A stretch of DNA of 64,000 nt, taken from contig CAWHAP010000001.1 in NCBI GenBank assembly GCA_963827335.1, positions 180,099-244,098 on the forward strand. Reading direction: 5' to 3'. Positions within the stretch are counted from its first letter, which is position 1. Every line of letters begins with the position of its first letter. The position numbers and the translations under genes were made by a program. Shown piece after piece: positions 35,801 through 43,578 of the stretch. The notes below the pieces were generated by a model. That model was not told the origin of the DNA, searched no databases, and saw only the letters and a list, made by a program, of their open reading frames with translations. The stretch is from DASQMT01 sp963827335 (lineage in GTDB: Bacteria > Actinomycetota > Thermoleophilia > Solirubrobacterales > Solirubrobacteraceae).

Positions 35801-38288
35801 TCAGCGCGTGCTTGACGCTCGGCCCGCCGCTGTTGTGCAGGAACCAGCGTCCGTCCCAGTACGCGGGCCACCGGCGCGAGTCGTCCGCCGCCTCGGCGTC
35901 GTAGCGGTAGACCGGGCCGTCCATCACCGTCATGCCCTCGTCGATCACGTACGGGCACAGCGAGGTCGGCTCGGCGCCGTAGTTCGGCGCGCCGGCCCCA
36001 CCTTCACGCGGGAAGTCGGGGCAGCCGTTCGCGTCGTTCGGGTTCCCGCGGCTGTACCAGACGTTCACCGGGCGGACCTTGCCCGCGTCCTCGCCGGTGC
36101 CCGTCGCGTGCGGGAACTCGACGAGCCCGGTGTTGTTCGGGGAGTCGTTGCGCAGGTTCTGGCAGTCGTACCAGCCGGGCGTGGCCCCGTTCGGGCCGCC
36201 GGACACGTAGCCCGGAGCGTTCGCGCCGCGCAGCGTCGTCGCCTCCGGGTCGTCCGGGTCCGTCGCGCTCGCGATCCGGTCGCGGTAGGCCTGGCCGTTG
36301 CCCATGCAGTAGGGCCAGCCGTAGTTGCCCGCGCTCGCGATCTGCGCCGCGTTCTCGTACGTCGACGGGCCCATCGTCGCGCTCGGCGCGCCGGCGTCCG
36401 GTCCGACCCACGCGGCATACGGGATGTCCGTCTCGGGGTCGATCGAGAGCCGCGACGGGTTGCGCAGGCCCATCGCGTAGATCTCCGGCCTGGTCTTGCC
36501 GCCGCCGCCCTCCTCGCCGTCGAACAGGTTCGGCCCGTTCGGATCGTCCGCGGTCGGCAGCGTGTACGTCGACCCGACCCCGGGCGCCGGGTCCGCGCCG
36601 TCCTCGAGGCCGGGGATCGGCTTGAACCGCAGCATCTTGCCGTTGTAGTCGTTGGTGTTGCCCGCGGTGCGGCGGGCGTCCTGGTAGGAGTAGTGCGCGC
36701 TGCCGCAGTGCGTCCGCGCCGCCTGGGCCGGAGGACCGGTCGGGCACTTGGCCGCCGGGTTGTTGCCCGAGTAGCCGTCGGACCCCTGCGACGAGTTCGT
36801 GTCGCCCGTCGTCACGTAGAGGTTGCCGGCCGAGTCGAAGCCCATGCCGCCGCCGACGTGGCAGCAGCTGTAGATCTGGGCGTCGTACTGGAAGATCACG
36901 ACCTCGGAGTCCAGGTCGAGCTGCTTCGTCTCGAGGTCGAGCGTGAAGCGCGAGATGCGCGGCTGCGACATCTTCGACACGCGGCGCTCGAGCGGGAGCC
37001 CCGGCGGCGTGCTCTGCGGGTTGAAGGTCGGGAAGTACTGCAGGTAGATGTGGCCGGTCTCGTCGAAGTCGGGCGCCACCGTGATGCCCAGGAGCCCGTA
37101 CTCCATCTTGTGGTCCTCCTGGTCGGTCCGCTCGCCGCCCTGGCCGCCGTCGCCGTAGACCGCGAGCGTTCCGGCGCGCGTCACGCCGCTGTTGACGTTG
37201 CCGTTGGCGGCCGCGGGATCCCACACGTGGACGCTGCCGCAGCCGATGCCCACGTTCGCGCTGGCGTGATCGAGCACGCGGCCGAACGGCGCGGCGCCGA
37301 GGAGGTTCCCGCGCTCCGCGTCCGTGCGGCAGTCGCCGCGGCCGATGTAGAGGACCCAGCCGTTCGGCGCGACGACGAGCCCGTGCGACTCGCCGGTGTT
37401 GGCGAGCCCGGTCCCGACGGGGCCCGCGGCCACGATCTTCCTGCCCTCGTAGCTGCTGTCGATCGTCGCCTTGCAGTTGCCGCGCAGCAGGCCGGCGGCC
37501 CACTGGATGGCGCCGCCGAGGTGCTTGCGCACGTTCTCGTCGCCGAAGCTGCCCGCGGTGCGGCCCATGCCCGTGTAGAAGGAGCGGCCGCCGGCGTAGT
37601 CGCGGCACCACGAGATCGGCTCGTCGGCCTCGCCGACGTCGGTGCCGTCGCCGGCGGGGGCGCCAGGCGCGTGGTAGCGCGCGACGGTGTGGACCTTGCC
37701 GGTCGGGCGCTCGATCCACCGGTACCAGACGTCCGAGCGGTCGGCCTGCAGCGGCAGGCCCTCCGTCGCGGGGTGCACCTGGTCGCCGAAGACCACGGTC
37801 TGCTCGGACGCGTCGGTCGAGCTGTCGGCGCTGGGGCGCGCGCCGATCAGGCCGTCGAAGAACTCGGCGTCGGGCTCGGACTCCGCCGCGCTGCCGATGC
37901 CGACGAACCCGCCGCCGTCGTCGATGAACGCCTCGAGCGCGCCCTCCTGCTCGGCGTCGAGCAGGTCGCCGGCGGTGTTGAGGAACACGACCGCGCTGAC
38001 GTCCGCGAGCGCGCCGGCGTCGATGGCCGCCGGGTCGGCCGTGGCCTCGACGGTGAAGCCGCGCTCGGCGCCGAGCGCCTCGATCGCGGCCACGCCCGGC
38101 GCGGTCGTCGGATCCGCGGGTCCGTGGAAGACCAGCACGTCGGCGGGATCCTGCGCGAGCGCCGGCGCTCCGGCGAGCAGTGCGAGCGCACAGGCGAGGA
38201 CGCCACAGACCGGCAGCGCCCTGAGCGCGCGGGCGGCGCCTCCCGCCCGTGCTCGTGGATCGCGCATCCCGCTGCCGCCTCCGAACAT
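32853..38288 (-). CDS. Giant secreted multidomain sugar-dehydrogenase-like protein
   Basis: This is an 1811-residue exported protein. In order it has a signal peptide (1-45), a ThuA/glutamine-amidotransferase-like domain (about 50-270), a glucose/sorbosone-dehydrogenase beta-propeller (about 285-880, with GESHGLVVAPNGWVLYIGRGD and CCHVGGGMGFDSAGNLYVTTGDT), a PKD domain (about 905-975, YEWDFGDGS), an OmpL47-like Ig repeat (about 975-1060), a concanavalin-like/DUF1349-type domain (about 1065-1265), two more Ig repeats, a DUF1080 (3-keto-glycoside hydrolase-like) domain (about 1425-1635), and a basic beta tail. The parts point to extracellular carbohydrate oxidation or binding. ATG at 38288 has GGGGAG upstream. 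Substrate and cofactor (possibly PQQ) are unknown. Confidence 0.85.
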   Translation of the reverse strand: MFGGGSGMRDPRARAGGAARALRALPVCGVLACALALLAGAPALAQDPADVLVFHGPADPTTAPGVAAIEALGAERGFTVEATADPAAIDAGALADVSAVVFLNTAGDLLDAEQEGALEAFIDDGGGFVGIGSAAESEPDAEFFDGLIGARPSADSSTDASEQTVVFGDQVHPATEGLPLQADRSDVWYRWIERPTGKVHTVARYHAPGAPAGDGTDVGEADEPISWCRDYAGGRSFYTGMGRTAGSFGDENVRKHLGGAIQWAAGLLRGNCKATIDSSYEGRKIVAAGPVGTGLANTGESHGLVVAPNGWVLYIGRGDCRTDAERGNLLGAAPFGRVLDHASANVGIGCGSVHVWDPAAANGNVNSGVTRAGTLAVYGDGGQGGERTDQEDHKMEYGLLGITVAPDFDETGHIYLQYFPTFNPQSTPPGLPLERRVSKMSQPRISRFTLDLETKQLDLDSEVVIFQYDAQIYSCCHVGGGMGFDSAGNLYVTTGDTNSSQGSDGYSGNNPAAKCPTGPPAQAARTHCGSAHYSYQDARRTAGNTNDYNGKMLRFKPIPGLEDGADPAPGVGSTYTLPTADDPNGPNLFDGEEGGGGKTRPEIYAMGLRNPSRLSIDPETDIPYAAWVGPDAGAPSATMGPSTYENAAQIASAGNYGWPYCMGNGQAYRDRIASATDPDDPEATTLRGANAPGYVSGGPNGATPGWYDCQNLRNDSPNNTGLVEFPHATGTGEDAGKVRPVNVWYSRGNPNDANGCPDFPREGGAGAPNYGAEPTSLCPYVIDEGMTVMDGPVYRYDAEAADDSRRWPAYWDGRWFLHNSGGPSVKHALMLDPDTAANGSQPIYADSLRTALDWDAAYMDSKFGPDGALYVQVYDGFFRADPNAGIWRFDYTGGPDTPGASPEAYPIGGNEVTFDKGASGGVAYEWDFGDGSPVSTEPDPTHEYATAGSHTATLTVTYADGSEDTGEVTFDVIEAVDDAPPVTTATTSPANPNGTKPVTVTLAATDAGGTGVLRTEYRVNGGAWQVYSGPFKRSEPGTYTVEYRSTDRANNTEDTKTLAFEISVIQNCEPDLNDEFDGDALSGDWEVLRPDDEDDEDIVVAGGQLSLKVRAGDLIGDQATAKNLLLKDAPDGPWVVTTRLDVRDLDEPGQQAGLVLWNGEDPKTFAKIVFIDKGDEGQRFEYVATREGEADIQAGPTLAGAPREAYVRVRANGAGLYIPEFSLDGETWEAIAEPIEDLGDPDTVRFGLKASDDADSDNAARFLYFRVDCSDRVAPTASASVSPAKPDNAHGWYKATPKVTLTADDSTAGGIARIEYAVDGGQLRTYSGPFTVPAGEHIVEYFATDTAAEPNVSERQKLGVRVDASAPRTGVSLDRSAGQDGPVNVTLDGQDGAAGSGSVLTEYRVDGGPWETYSAPAEEQLLDDHPGSLAAWAQAGAGHFEPLFDGSGGIRPVDGLGMLWWPVSPYSDFKLKFQFREGRTDGGSSNGGAFVRFPDPRVPLSQRPDACARTGSAADDEAWVAIYCGHEIQLYDGTTGEVQKTGSIYNFDARDIDKIGEPKEGWNDYEIEVVGQRYRVFRNGDLINEFQNDPGIESSRDTDPPTDQRQFAEGYIGLQNHGGADLLQYRDVRVEDLSADAPARKATGPFTISAAGPHTVEVRSVDAAGNVEPKQAVDVQIGGVGPSGQTPVPPASGKARFRLGRLASRIGAKRFGRRGVSLEVRCTGAMSGSVVVRVSQATARRAGLSTRTLIDRDVRCYGEHTATVRLKPSRSTARKLRRAARGKRTVRLQVRVRMVDLGQPAQTARRTITLR

Positions 38289-38331
38289 CACCGGCTCCCC
38301 TGTCTCGCGTTGCTCGTTCACGTGCATGACC

Positions 38332-40242
38332 TCACCCGCGCCGCAGCACGAGGCTCGTCTCATCCGGCGCGGCGCCGCGCATGCGCAGCGTCAGCCCGGC
38401 CTCCACAGCGCGGCGCGAGCGCGCGAGCGCGCGCCGCACCTCGCGGCTCGGGCGCAGCCGCACCGCGGCGCGTCCCTGCGCGCCGCAGCGCACCGCGGCC
38501 CGCACCAGGACGCGGCTCCCGAGCCCGAGCCTGCGCGCCGTCGCCCGCGTGACGGTCAGCGTCACGGTGCCGCGCCGGACGCTCCGGCAGCTCACGCGCA
38601 CGACCAGCCGGCCGCGCCGGAGCGCGGCGAGCGTCGAGCGGTTCCGCGCCACCGGGGCGAGCGCCGCGAACGGCGCCGGACGCGACGGCGGCGTGCCCGA
38701 CGGGCCGGCCGGCGCGCTCAGGCTGAACTGGAGGGTGCGATACAGCTCCGTGTTGCCGACGACGTCGCGCGAGCGGTAGTCGACGCGATGGTCCCCCGCG
38801 TTCACGACGTCGAAGGCGCCGGCGTACGCGGTCCACGCGCCGCCGTCCAGCCGGTACTCGGTCGCGGCGACCCCCGACCCGTCGCCGTCCGTGCGGGCGA
38901 ACGCCACCCGCACGGCGCCGGCGTAGGCGGCCTGCGCGGGGGCGCCGTTCACCAGCACGTCGGTCCGCGGCGCCGTGGCGTCGACGTTCACGTCCAGGGC
39001 CCGGGCCGGCTCGACGTTGCCCGCGACGTCCGTCGAGCGGTACTCGAGCACGTGGCGCCCCACGGCGCCGATCTCGAGCGCGCCCTCGTACGCGGTCCAC
39101 GAACCGCCGTCGAGCCGGTACTCGGTCACGTCCGTGCCCGAGCCGTCGCCGTCGCGGGCGGTGAGCGCCACGGCGACCGCGCCGTCGTACCAGCCGCCCG
39201 GCCCGAGCGGCGTCCGCGGGGTCAGCCGCGCCGCCGTCGAGGGCGCGTGGGCGTCGACCTTCAGGTCGACCGACTTGAACTCCTCCGCGTTGCCCGCGCA
39301 GTCGATCGCCCGGTACTCGAACGTGTGGGGACCGTCGGCGTCGAGCGTGAGGACGCCGCCGTACGGCCGTGCCCGGCCGCCGTCGAGGCGGTAGAGCACC
39401 TGCTCGACCCCGGAGCCGCCCTCCTCGTCGGTCGCGCTGAGCGTCGCCCGCACGGCCCCGGCGTACCAGCCGTCGTTGCCGTTCGGCGCCGCGGGCGAGA
39501 ACGCGTGCGTGGTGACGGGGGCGACGTCCTCGTCCACGCACGGCGCGCGGCCCGAGAGGTCCGGCAACTCGAACGAGCCGTCGGGCTGCTCGAGCGTCAG
39601 CGCCATGAGGTAGGCGACCGTGTTCCCGCCGGCGTCGGTCTCGGGCGGCAGCTGGACGGACGCCAGCGTCTTGCCCTCGTCGATCTCCGCGGGCACGTGG
39701 AAGATGCCGCACGGCGCGGTGTCCGACCCGGTCGGCGTCCACCGGCCGTTCCCCGGCCCGATGGCCCAGTGTCCGGATTGGCACCAGTCCGGGAACGACA
39801 CGGCGACGGTCTGGGTCGACCCGTCGGTGTACGTGAGCAGGAAGTCCCCGCCGCCGGAGCCGTCGGCGGTCATGCCGAAGAAGTGGATCCGCGTGTACGC
39901 CTTGCGGTCGTCGGCTGCGAGCGCCAGCGCCTGGCCGTCGAACGCGGCCAGGTTGGGCAGGTTGCCCGACGTGTCGGGCATGCGCAGCGGCACGTCGTCG
40001 GTGACGTCGTCCTCAGGCGCCAGGACCGACCGCGACGGCGGCATGTCCTCAGCCTGGAGCGAGTACGGGCCGCGGATGCCGCTGTTGTCGCGCGTCTCCT
40101 CGGTGGTGATGCCGATCGTCGTGAACAGGTTCGGCCCCGGGTCCTGGGCCGCGGCGGGGCCCGCCGTCAGGGCCAGCAGCGCGCACGCCGGCGCCGCGCC
40201 ACGCCACATCACGTGCGTCAACCACGACCTCACCGCACTCAT
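38332..40242 (-). CDS. Secreted Ig-repeat (OmpL47-like) protein
   Basis: The 636-residue protein has a signal peptide (about 1-33), an N-terminal domain of about 200 residues I do not recognise (LFTTIGITTEETRDNSGIRG, HFFGMTADGSGGGDFLLTYTDG), and three tandem Ig-like repeats of about 90 residues (TEYRLDGGSWTAYEGAL, VLEYRSTDVAGNVEP type). A C-terminal basic module (RLVVRVSCRSVRRGTVTLTV, then TARRLGLGSRVLV) resembles the tail of its neighbour. It lies 43 bases upstream of the giant protein in the same direction, and the two probably form an operon acting on extracellular glycans. A sigma-70-type promoter lies just upstream. Confidence 0.8.
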   Translation of the reverse strand: MSAVRSWLTHVMWRGAAPACALLALTAGPAAAQDPGPNLFTTIGITTEETRDNSGIRGPYSLQAEDMPPSRSVLAPEDDVTDDVPLRMPDTSGNLPNLAAFDGQALALAADDRKAYTRIHFFGMTADGSGGGDFLLTYTDGSTQTVAVSFPDWCQSGHWAIGPGNGRWTPTGSDTAPCGIFHVPAEIDEGKTLASVQLPPETDAGGNTVAYLMALTLEQPDGSFELPDLSGRAPCVDEDVAPVTTHAFSPAAPNGNDGWYAGAVRATLSATDEEGGSGVEQVLYRLDGGRARPYGGVLTLDADGPHTFEYRAIDCAGNAEEFKSVDLKVDAHAPSTAARLTPRTPLGPGGWYDGAVAVALTARDGDGSGTDVTEYRLDGGSWTAYEGALEIGAVGRHVLEYRSTDVAGNVEPARALDVNVDATAPRTDVLVNGAPAQAAYAGAVRVAFARTDGDGSGVAATEYRLDGGAWTAYAGAFDVVNAGDHRVDYRSRDVVGNTELYRTLQFSLSAPAGPSGTPPSRPAPFAALAPVARNRSTLAALRRGRLVVRVSCRSVRRGTVTLTVTRATARRLGLGSRVLVRAAVRCGAQGRAAVRLRPSREVRRALARSRRAVEAGLTLRMRGAAPDETSLVLRRG

Positions 40243-40298
40243 CCCCCGCGTCGCCTCCCTCTCGTTCTCGCGGACCGCATCCTGCGCGAGCGCCGCGG

Positions 40299-40328
40299 AA
40301 GCTAGCGGTCATACGCCATTCTTGTCAA
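40299..40328 (-). promoter_or_regulatory. Promoter of the two secreted-protein genes
   Basis: On the minus strand TTGACA (40328-40323), an 18-base spacer and TAGCTT (40304-40299) form a good vegetative promoter. The predicted start near 40292 leaves a leader of about 50 bases before the ATG at 40242. Confidence 0.6.
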
Positions 40329-40330
40329 CG

Positions 40331-40356
40331 GCTTTTGCATGGGCAACGACAAAAGC
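40331..40356. promoter_or_regulatory. Inverted repeat between divergent promoters
   Basis: GCTTTTG (40331-40337) and CAAAAGC (40350-40356) are exact inverted copies separated by 12 bases. They lie between the -35 boxes of two divergent promoters, so they may bind one regulator that controls both the secreted-protein and the copper-protein operons. Confidence 0.45.
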
Positions 40357-40378
40357 GGCGCTGGGGAGCCTCCAGCGG

Positions 40379-40406
40379 TTGACAAGTCGGCGTTCCGGGT
40401 TAGGCT
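40379..40406 (+). promoter_or_regulatory. Promoter of the copper-protein operon
   Basis: TTGACA (40379-40384), a 16-base spacer and TAGGCT (40401-40406) precede the first cupredoxin gene. The predicted start near 40413 gives a leader of about 74 bases ending in a strong GGGGAGG site. Confidence 0.6.
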
Positions 40407-40486
40407 GCCGCTACTTTCGCCCGTTCGACGGATGAGTTCTGCCGTCGAGAATGCGAAAGCTGGGAGACCACGTCGGGGAGGCGCAG

Positions 40487-41338
40487 GTGGGGCAGCGAGT
40501 CAGGCACGGGATCGGTTGGCGCGCCGCGCGCCTGCTCGCCGGAGGGCTCGCCGCCGGCGCCCTCGTCGCCGGCGTGGGCGTCGCCGGGGCGGCGCAGCAG
40601 GCCGCCGACGTGACGATCACGACGAGCGAGTCCGGGCCGTCGTTCGTGCCCGCCACCGCGAGCATCGAGACCGGGGACACGGTCACCTGGAACTTCCCGG
40701 AGCAGGGCATCCACAACGCGATGTCGACGAACGCCGTGCCGGAGGACCCGAACTGGGAGCCGTTCACGACCGGGACCGTCCCGAGCCGCGGCCCGCACCC
40801 GTACACGTTCACCCAGCCGGGGAGCTACGCCTTCGTCTGCCAGGTGCACCCGAACATGACGGGCGCGATCACCGTGACCGGCGAGCCGGTGGAGCCGACG
40901 CCCACGCCGGAGCCGACCCCGCCGCCGTCCGAGACGCCCGATCCGACGCCGCCGCCCGCGGGCACGCCGGGCCCGTCGGGCACCCCGCCGGCCGCGCCAC
41001 CCGGCCAGCTCACCCCCGCCCCGAGCGGCGGCGCCCGCGGCGACGCCGGCGCGCCCGCCGTGACCGGCCTGCGCCTGAAGGCGATCCGCCACGGCGCGCG
41101 CGTGACGCTGCGCCTCTCGGAGACCGCCACGGTGACGCTGCGCTTCAAGCGCCGCGGCTCCGGCAAGGTCGTGCGCACGGCGCGGCTCCAGCTGCGCGCC
41201 GGCACGCGGACCGTCGCCGTGCGCGGAGCGCGCCTGCGGCGCGGCCGCTACACGGTCGAGCTCGTCGCCCGCGACGGCGCCGGCAACACCGCGCCCGTCG
41301 TGCGCGCCTCCCTGCGGATCGCGCGGGTCCGGGGATGA
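40487..41338 (+). CDS. Exported cupredoxin with Ig-like C-terminal domain
   Basis: The 283-residue protein has a signal sequence (about 1-36), a plastocyanin/azurin-like copper domain (about 40-135), a Pro/Thr-rich linker (TPTPEPTPPP type) and a C-terminal basic Ig-like module (VTGLRLKAIRHGARVTLRLS to DGAGNTAPVV). Type 1 copper ligands are visible: His in GIHNAM, then Cys, His and Met in FVCQVHPNMTG. It likely carries electrons outside the membrane. GTG at 40487 has GGGGAGG six bases upstream; an ATG at 40451 has none. The stop overlaps the oxidase start (ATGA), so the electron carrier and oxidase are coupled. Confidence 0.88.
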   Translation: MGQRVRHGIGWRAARLLAGGLAAGALVAGVGVAGAAQQAADVTITTSESGPSFVPATASIETGDTVTWNFPEQGIHNAMSTNAVPEDPNWEPFTTGTVPSRGPHPYTFTQPGSYAFVCQVHPNMTGAITVTGEPVEPTPTPEPTPPPSETPDPTPPPAGTPGPSGTPPAAPPGQLTPAPSGGARGDAGAPAVTGLRLKAIRHGARVTLRLSETATVTLRFKRRGSGKVVRTARLQLRAGTRTVAVRGARLRRGRYTVELVARDGAGNTAPVVRASLRIARVRG

Positions 41339-42828
41339 CCCCGGTGCGCGACGCGTTCCGCCCGCCCGCCGACGCCTGGTCGCGGCGCGACTTCATGCGC
41401 AACGGCATGGGCTCGTTCGCGCTGCTGTGCACCATCGGCGCCCCGTCGACGCTCGGCGGGCGGAAGCTCCAGACCTCGGCCGGCCGGCGCGCCAGGGCGC
41501 AGTCCCTGTTCGCCCCGTTCCAGCGCGACCTGCCGATCATGCCCGAGCTCGCGCCGGTGGCGACCCGCAACGGGGTCGACGTCTACGACCTCGACATCCG
41601 CGAGGGCCTCGCCGAGGTGCTGCCGGGCCTGCAGACCCCGATCTACGGCTACGACGGCATCTACCCCGGGCCGACGATCCGCGCCCGCAAGGGCCGTGCC
41701 GCGGTCGTGCGGGCGCGCAACGGGCTCACGTTCGACAGCAACATCCACCTCCACGGCGGCTATGTCCCGGCGAAGAGCGACGGCCATCCGATGGACGTCA
41801 TCGCGCCGGGCGGCGCGTTCGACTACGCCTATCCCAACGAGCAGGACGCGGCGCCGCTCTGGTACCACGACCACGCGCACGGCCGCACCGCACGGACGCT
41901 CTACTACGGCCTCGTCGGCTGCTACGTGCTCGGCGACGGCCGCGAGGAGGCGCTCGGGCTGCCCCGCGAGGAGTACGACGTCCCCCTCGTGCTGGCCGAC
42001 CACGCGTTCAACCGCGACGGCTCGTTCCGCTACGCCGAGAACGTCGACGTCGGCTTCCTCGGCGACACGATCCTCGTCAACGGCGCGGTGGCGCCGCGCA
42101 TGCGCGTCGACCGCCGCATCTACCGGCTGCGGCTCGTCAACGCGTCGAACGCCCGGATCTACGACCTGCGGCTCGGCAACGGCCGGCCCATGATCCAGGT
42201 CGCGAGCGACGGCGGGCTGCTCGAGCGCCCCCTGCGCCGGAGGACGGTCCGGCTGCACCCGGCGGAGCGGGTCGAGCTGCTCGTCGACTTCCGCGACTTC
42301 CGCGCGGGCTCGCAGATCGTCCTGCAGAACACCGGCGGCGAGCAGACGACGCGCGCGGTGATGCGCTTCGACGTGACCCGCGGCGGCGGCGTCGAGGAGG
42401 CGCGGATCCCGCACGGCCGGATGCGCACGCTGGAGCGGCTGCCCGAGCCGACGGCGAGCCGGCGCTGGGACCTGGCGCTCCAGACCACCGGCGGCGTCCA
42501 GTGGCAGCTCGCCGGCCGCGGGTTCGATGCGTCCCGGGTCGACGTCCGGCCGCGGCTCGGCACGACCGAGCTGTGGCAGTGGCGCAACCCGTCGAACCGG
42601 AGCCACCCGATGCACCTGCACGGGATGCTCTTCCGGGTGGTCGAGCGCAGCACGGGCGTCGTCCCGCGCGCGGAGCGGGGCTGGAAGGACACGATCGGCG
42701 TGGCGCCGGGCGAGACCGTGGCCGTGCAGCCGTGGTTCGTGCCCTACCGGGGCCGCTACGTGTTCCACTGCCACAACCTCGAGCACGGCGACAAGGCGAT
42801 GATGCTCCAGCTGGAGGTGGTCGCATGA
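41335..42828 (+). CDS. Tat-exported multicopper oxidase
   Basis: The 497-residue oxidase has a twin-arginine signal (SRRDFMRNGMGSFALLC) and three cupredoxin domains of the CotA/bilirubin-oxidase type. All four copper-binding motifs are present: HLHGG, WYHDHAHGRT, HPMHLHGM and HCHNLEHGDKAMM, giving the type 1 site and the trinuclear cluster. It should oxidise phenols, bilirubin-like compounds or metal ions while reducing oxygen to water. It is sandwiched between two cupredoxin genes with ATGA overlaps on both sides, so the three products are probably made together and exchange electrons or copper. Confidence 0.93.
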   Translation: MTPVRDAFRPPADAWSRRDFMRNGMGSFALLCTIGAPSTLGGRKLQTSAGRRARAQSLFAPFQRDLPIMPELAPVATRNGVDVYDLDIREGLAEVLPGLQTPIYGYDGIYPGPTIRARKGRAAVVRARNGLTFDSNIHLHGGYVPAKSDGHPMDVIAPGGAFDYAYPNEQDAAPLWYHDHAHGRTARTLYYGLVGCYVLGDGREEALGLPREEYDVPLVLADHAFNRDGSFRYAENVDVGFLGDTILVNGAVAPRMRVDRRIYRLRLVNASNARIYDLRLGNGRPMIQVASDGGLLERPLRRRTVRLHPAERVELLVDFRDFRAGSQIVLQNTGGEQTTRAVMRFDVTRGGGVEEARIPHGRMRTLERLPEPTASRRWDLALQTTGGVQWQLAGRGFDASRVDVRPRLGTTELWQWRNPSNRSHPMHLHGMLFRVVERSTGVVPRAERGWKDTIGVAPGETVAVQPWFVPYRGRYVFHCHNLEHGDKAMMLQLEVVA

Positions 42829-43520
42829 GGGCGCGGCGCCCGCTGCTCCTCGGGACGGCGCTCGCGCTCGCGGCGGCCGCGCCGGCCGGCGCCGCGACGG
42901 TCGAGATCAAGGGGGACAACACGAACCGCCTCGCGCCCGTGTGGGCCCCGGCGAACGTGTCGATCCAGCCCGGGGACACCGTCGTCTGGACCTGGCCCGC
43001 CGATCCCGACCTGCCGCACAACGTCCTGTCGAACGACGCGGGGTGGTCGTACCGGTCGATCGACGGGGCCACGCGCGGCGAGTTCACCTTCCCCTCCGCG
43101 GGGACGTACGCGTACGTATGCGAGGTGCACCCCGGGCCGATGTCCGGCGTCGTCACGGTCGGCGACGCCGCGCCGCCGCCGCCGGGCCAGCAGCCGCTCC
43201 CGAGCGACATGCCGGAGCCGGGCCCCCTCGAGACGGGCGGCCTCGACGAGACCGATCCCAGCGTCACCGGGCTGCGCCTGCGCCGCGCCCGCGGCGGCGC
43301 CCGGATCAGCCTGCGCGTGTCCGAGCGCGCGCGCGTCACCGTGCGCCTCAAGCGCGGCGGGAAGACCGTCGGGACCCGGCACGCCACCGGCGCCGGGCGC
43401 CTGCGGGTCACCTTCGGCGCGAAGGCCCTGCGCGCCGGCCGCTACCGCGTCGAGGTCGAGGCGCGCGACCTCGCGGGCAACGCCTCGCGGCTGCGCCGCG
43501 CCCGCCTCACCGTCGGCTGA
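42825..43520 (+). CDS. Second exported cupredoxin with Ig-like C-terminal domain
   Basis: The 231-residue protein repeats the plan of the first cupredoxin: a signal peptide (1-23), a copper domain (about 25-115) with His in DLPHNVLS and Cys, His, Met in YVCEVHPGPMSG, a short Pro-rich linker and the same C-terminal module (VTGLRLRRARGGARISLRVSE to ARDLAGNAS). The two cupredoxins are clearly homologous but diverged, suggesting an old duplication around the oxidase gene. GGAGG lies inside the end of the oxidase gene, nine bases before the ATG. Confidence 0.88.
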   Translation: MRARRPLLLGTALALAAAAPAGAATVEIKGDNTNRLAPVWAPANVSIQPGDTVVWTWPADPDLPHNVLSNDAGWSYRSIDGATRGEFTFPSAGTYAYVCEVHPGPMSGVVTVGDAAPPPPGQQPLPSDMPEPGPLETGGLDETDPSVTGLRLRRARGGARISLRVSERARVTVRLKRGGKTVGTRHATGAGRLRVTFGAKALRAGRYRVEVEARDLAGNASRLRRARLTVG

Positions 43521-43533
43521 TCCCCACACGGCC

Positions 43534-43561
43534 GGGCCGCGCCGGGATCCCGGCGCGGCCC
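43534..43561. terminator. Perfect 28-bp palindrome after copper operon
   Basis: Positions 43534-43561 are a perfect 28-bp palindrome with no loop, centred on GGGATCCC. It lies 13 bases after the second cupredoxin stop and 18 bases before the next start. It probably acts as a transcript end or RNA-stabilising hairpin; no T-run follows. Confidence 0.55.
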
Positions 43562-43578
43562 GCGTCCGTAGTCCGGGC

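Noticed and set aside
33009..38552. A 1847-codon plus-strand open frame opposite the giant secreted gene
   Set aside because: It is an antisense by-product of very high GC. It has no domain, no ribosome binding site and a low-complexity Arg/Val/Ala/Asp composition, while the minus strand encodes clear domains.
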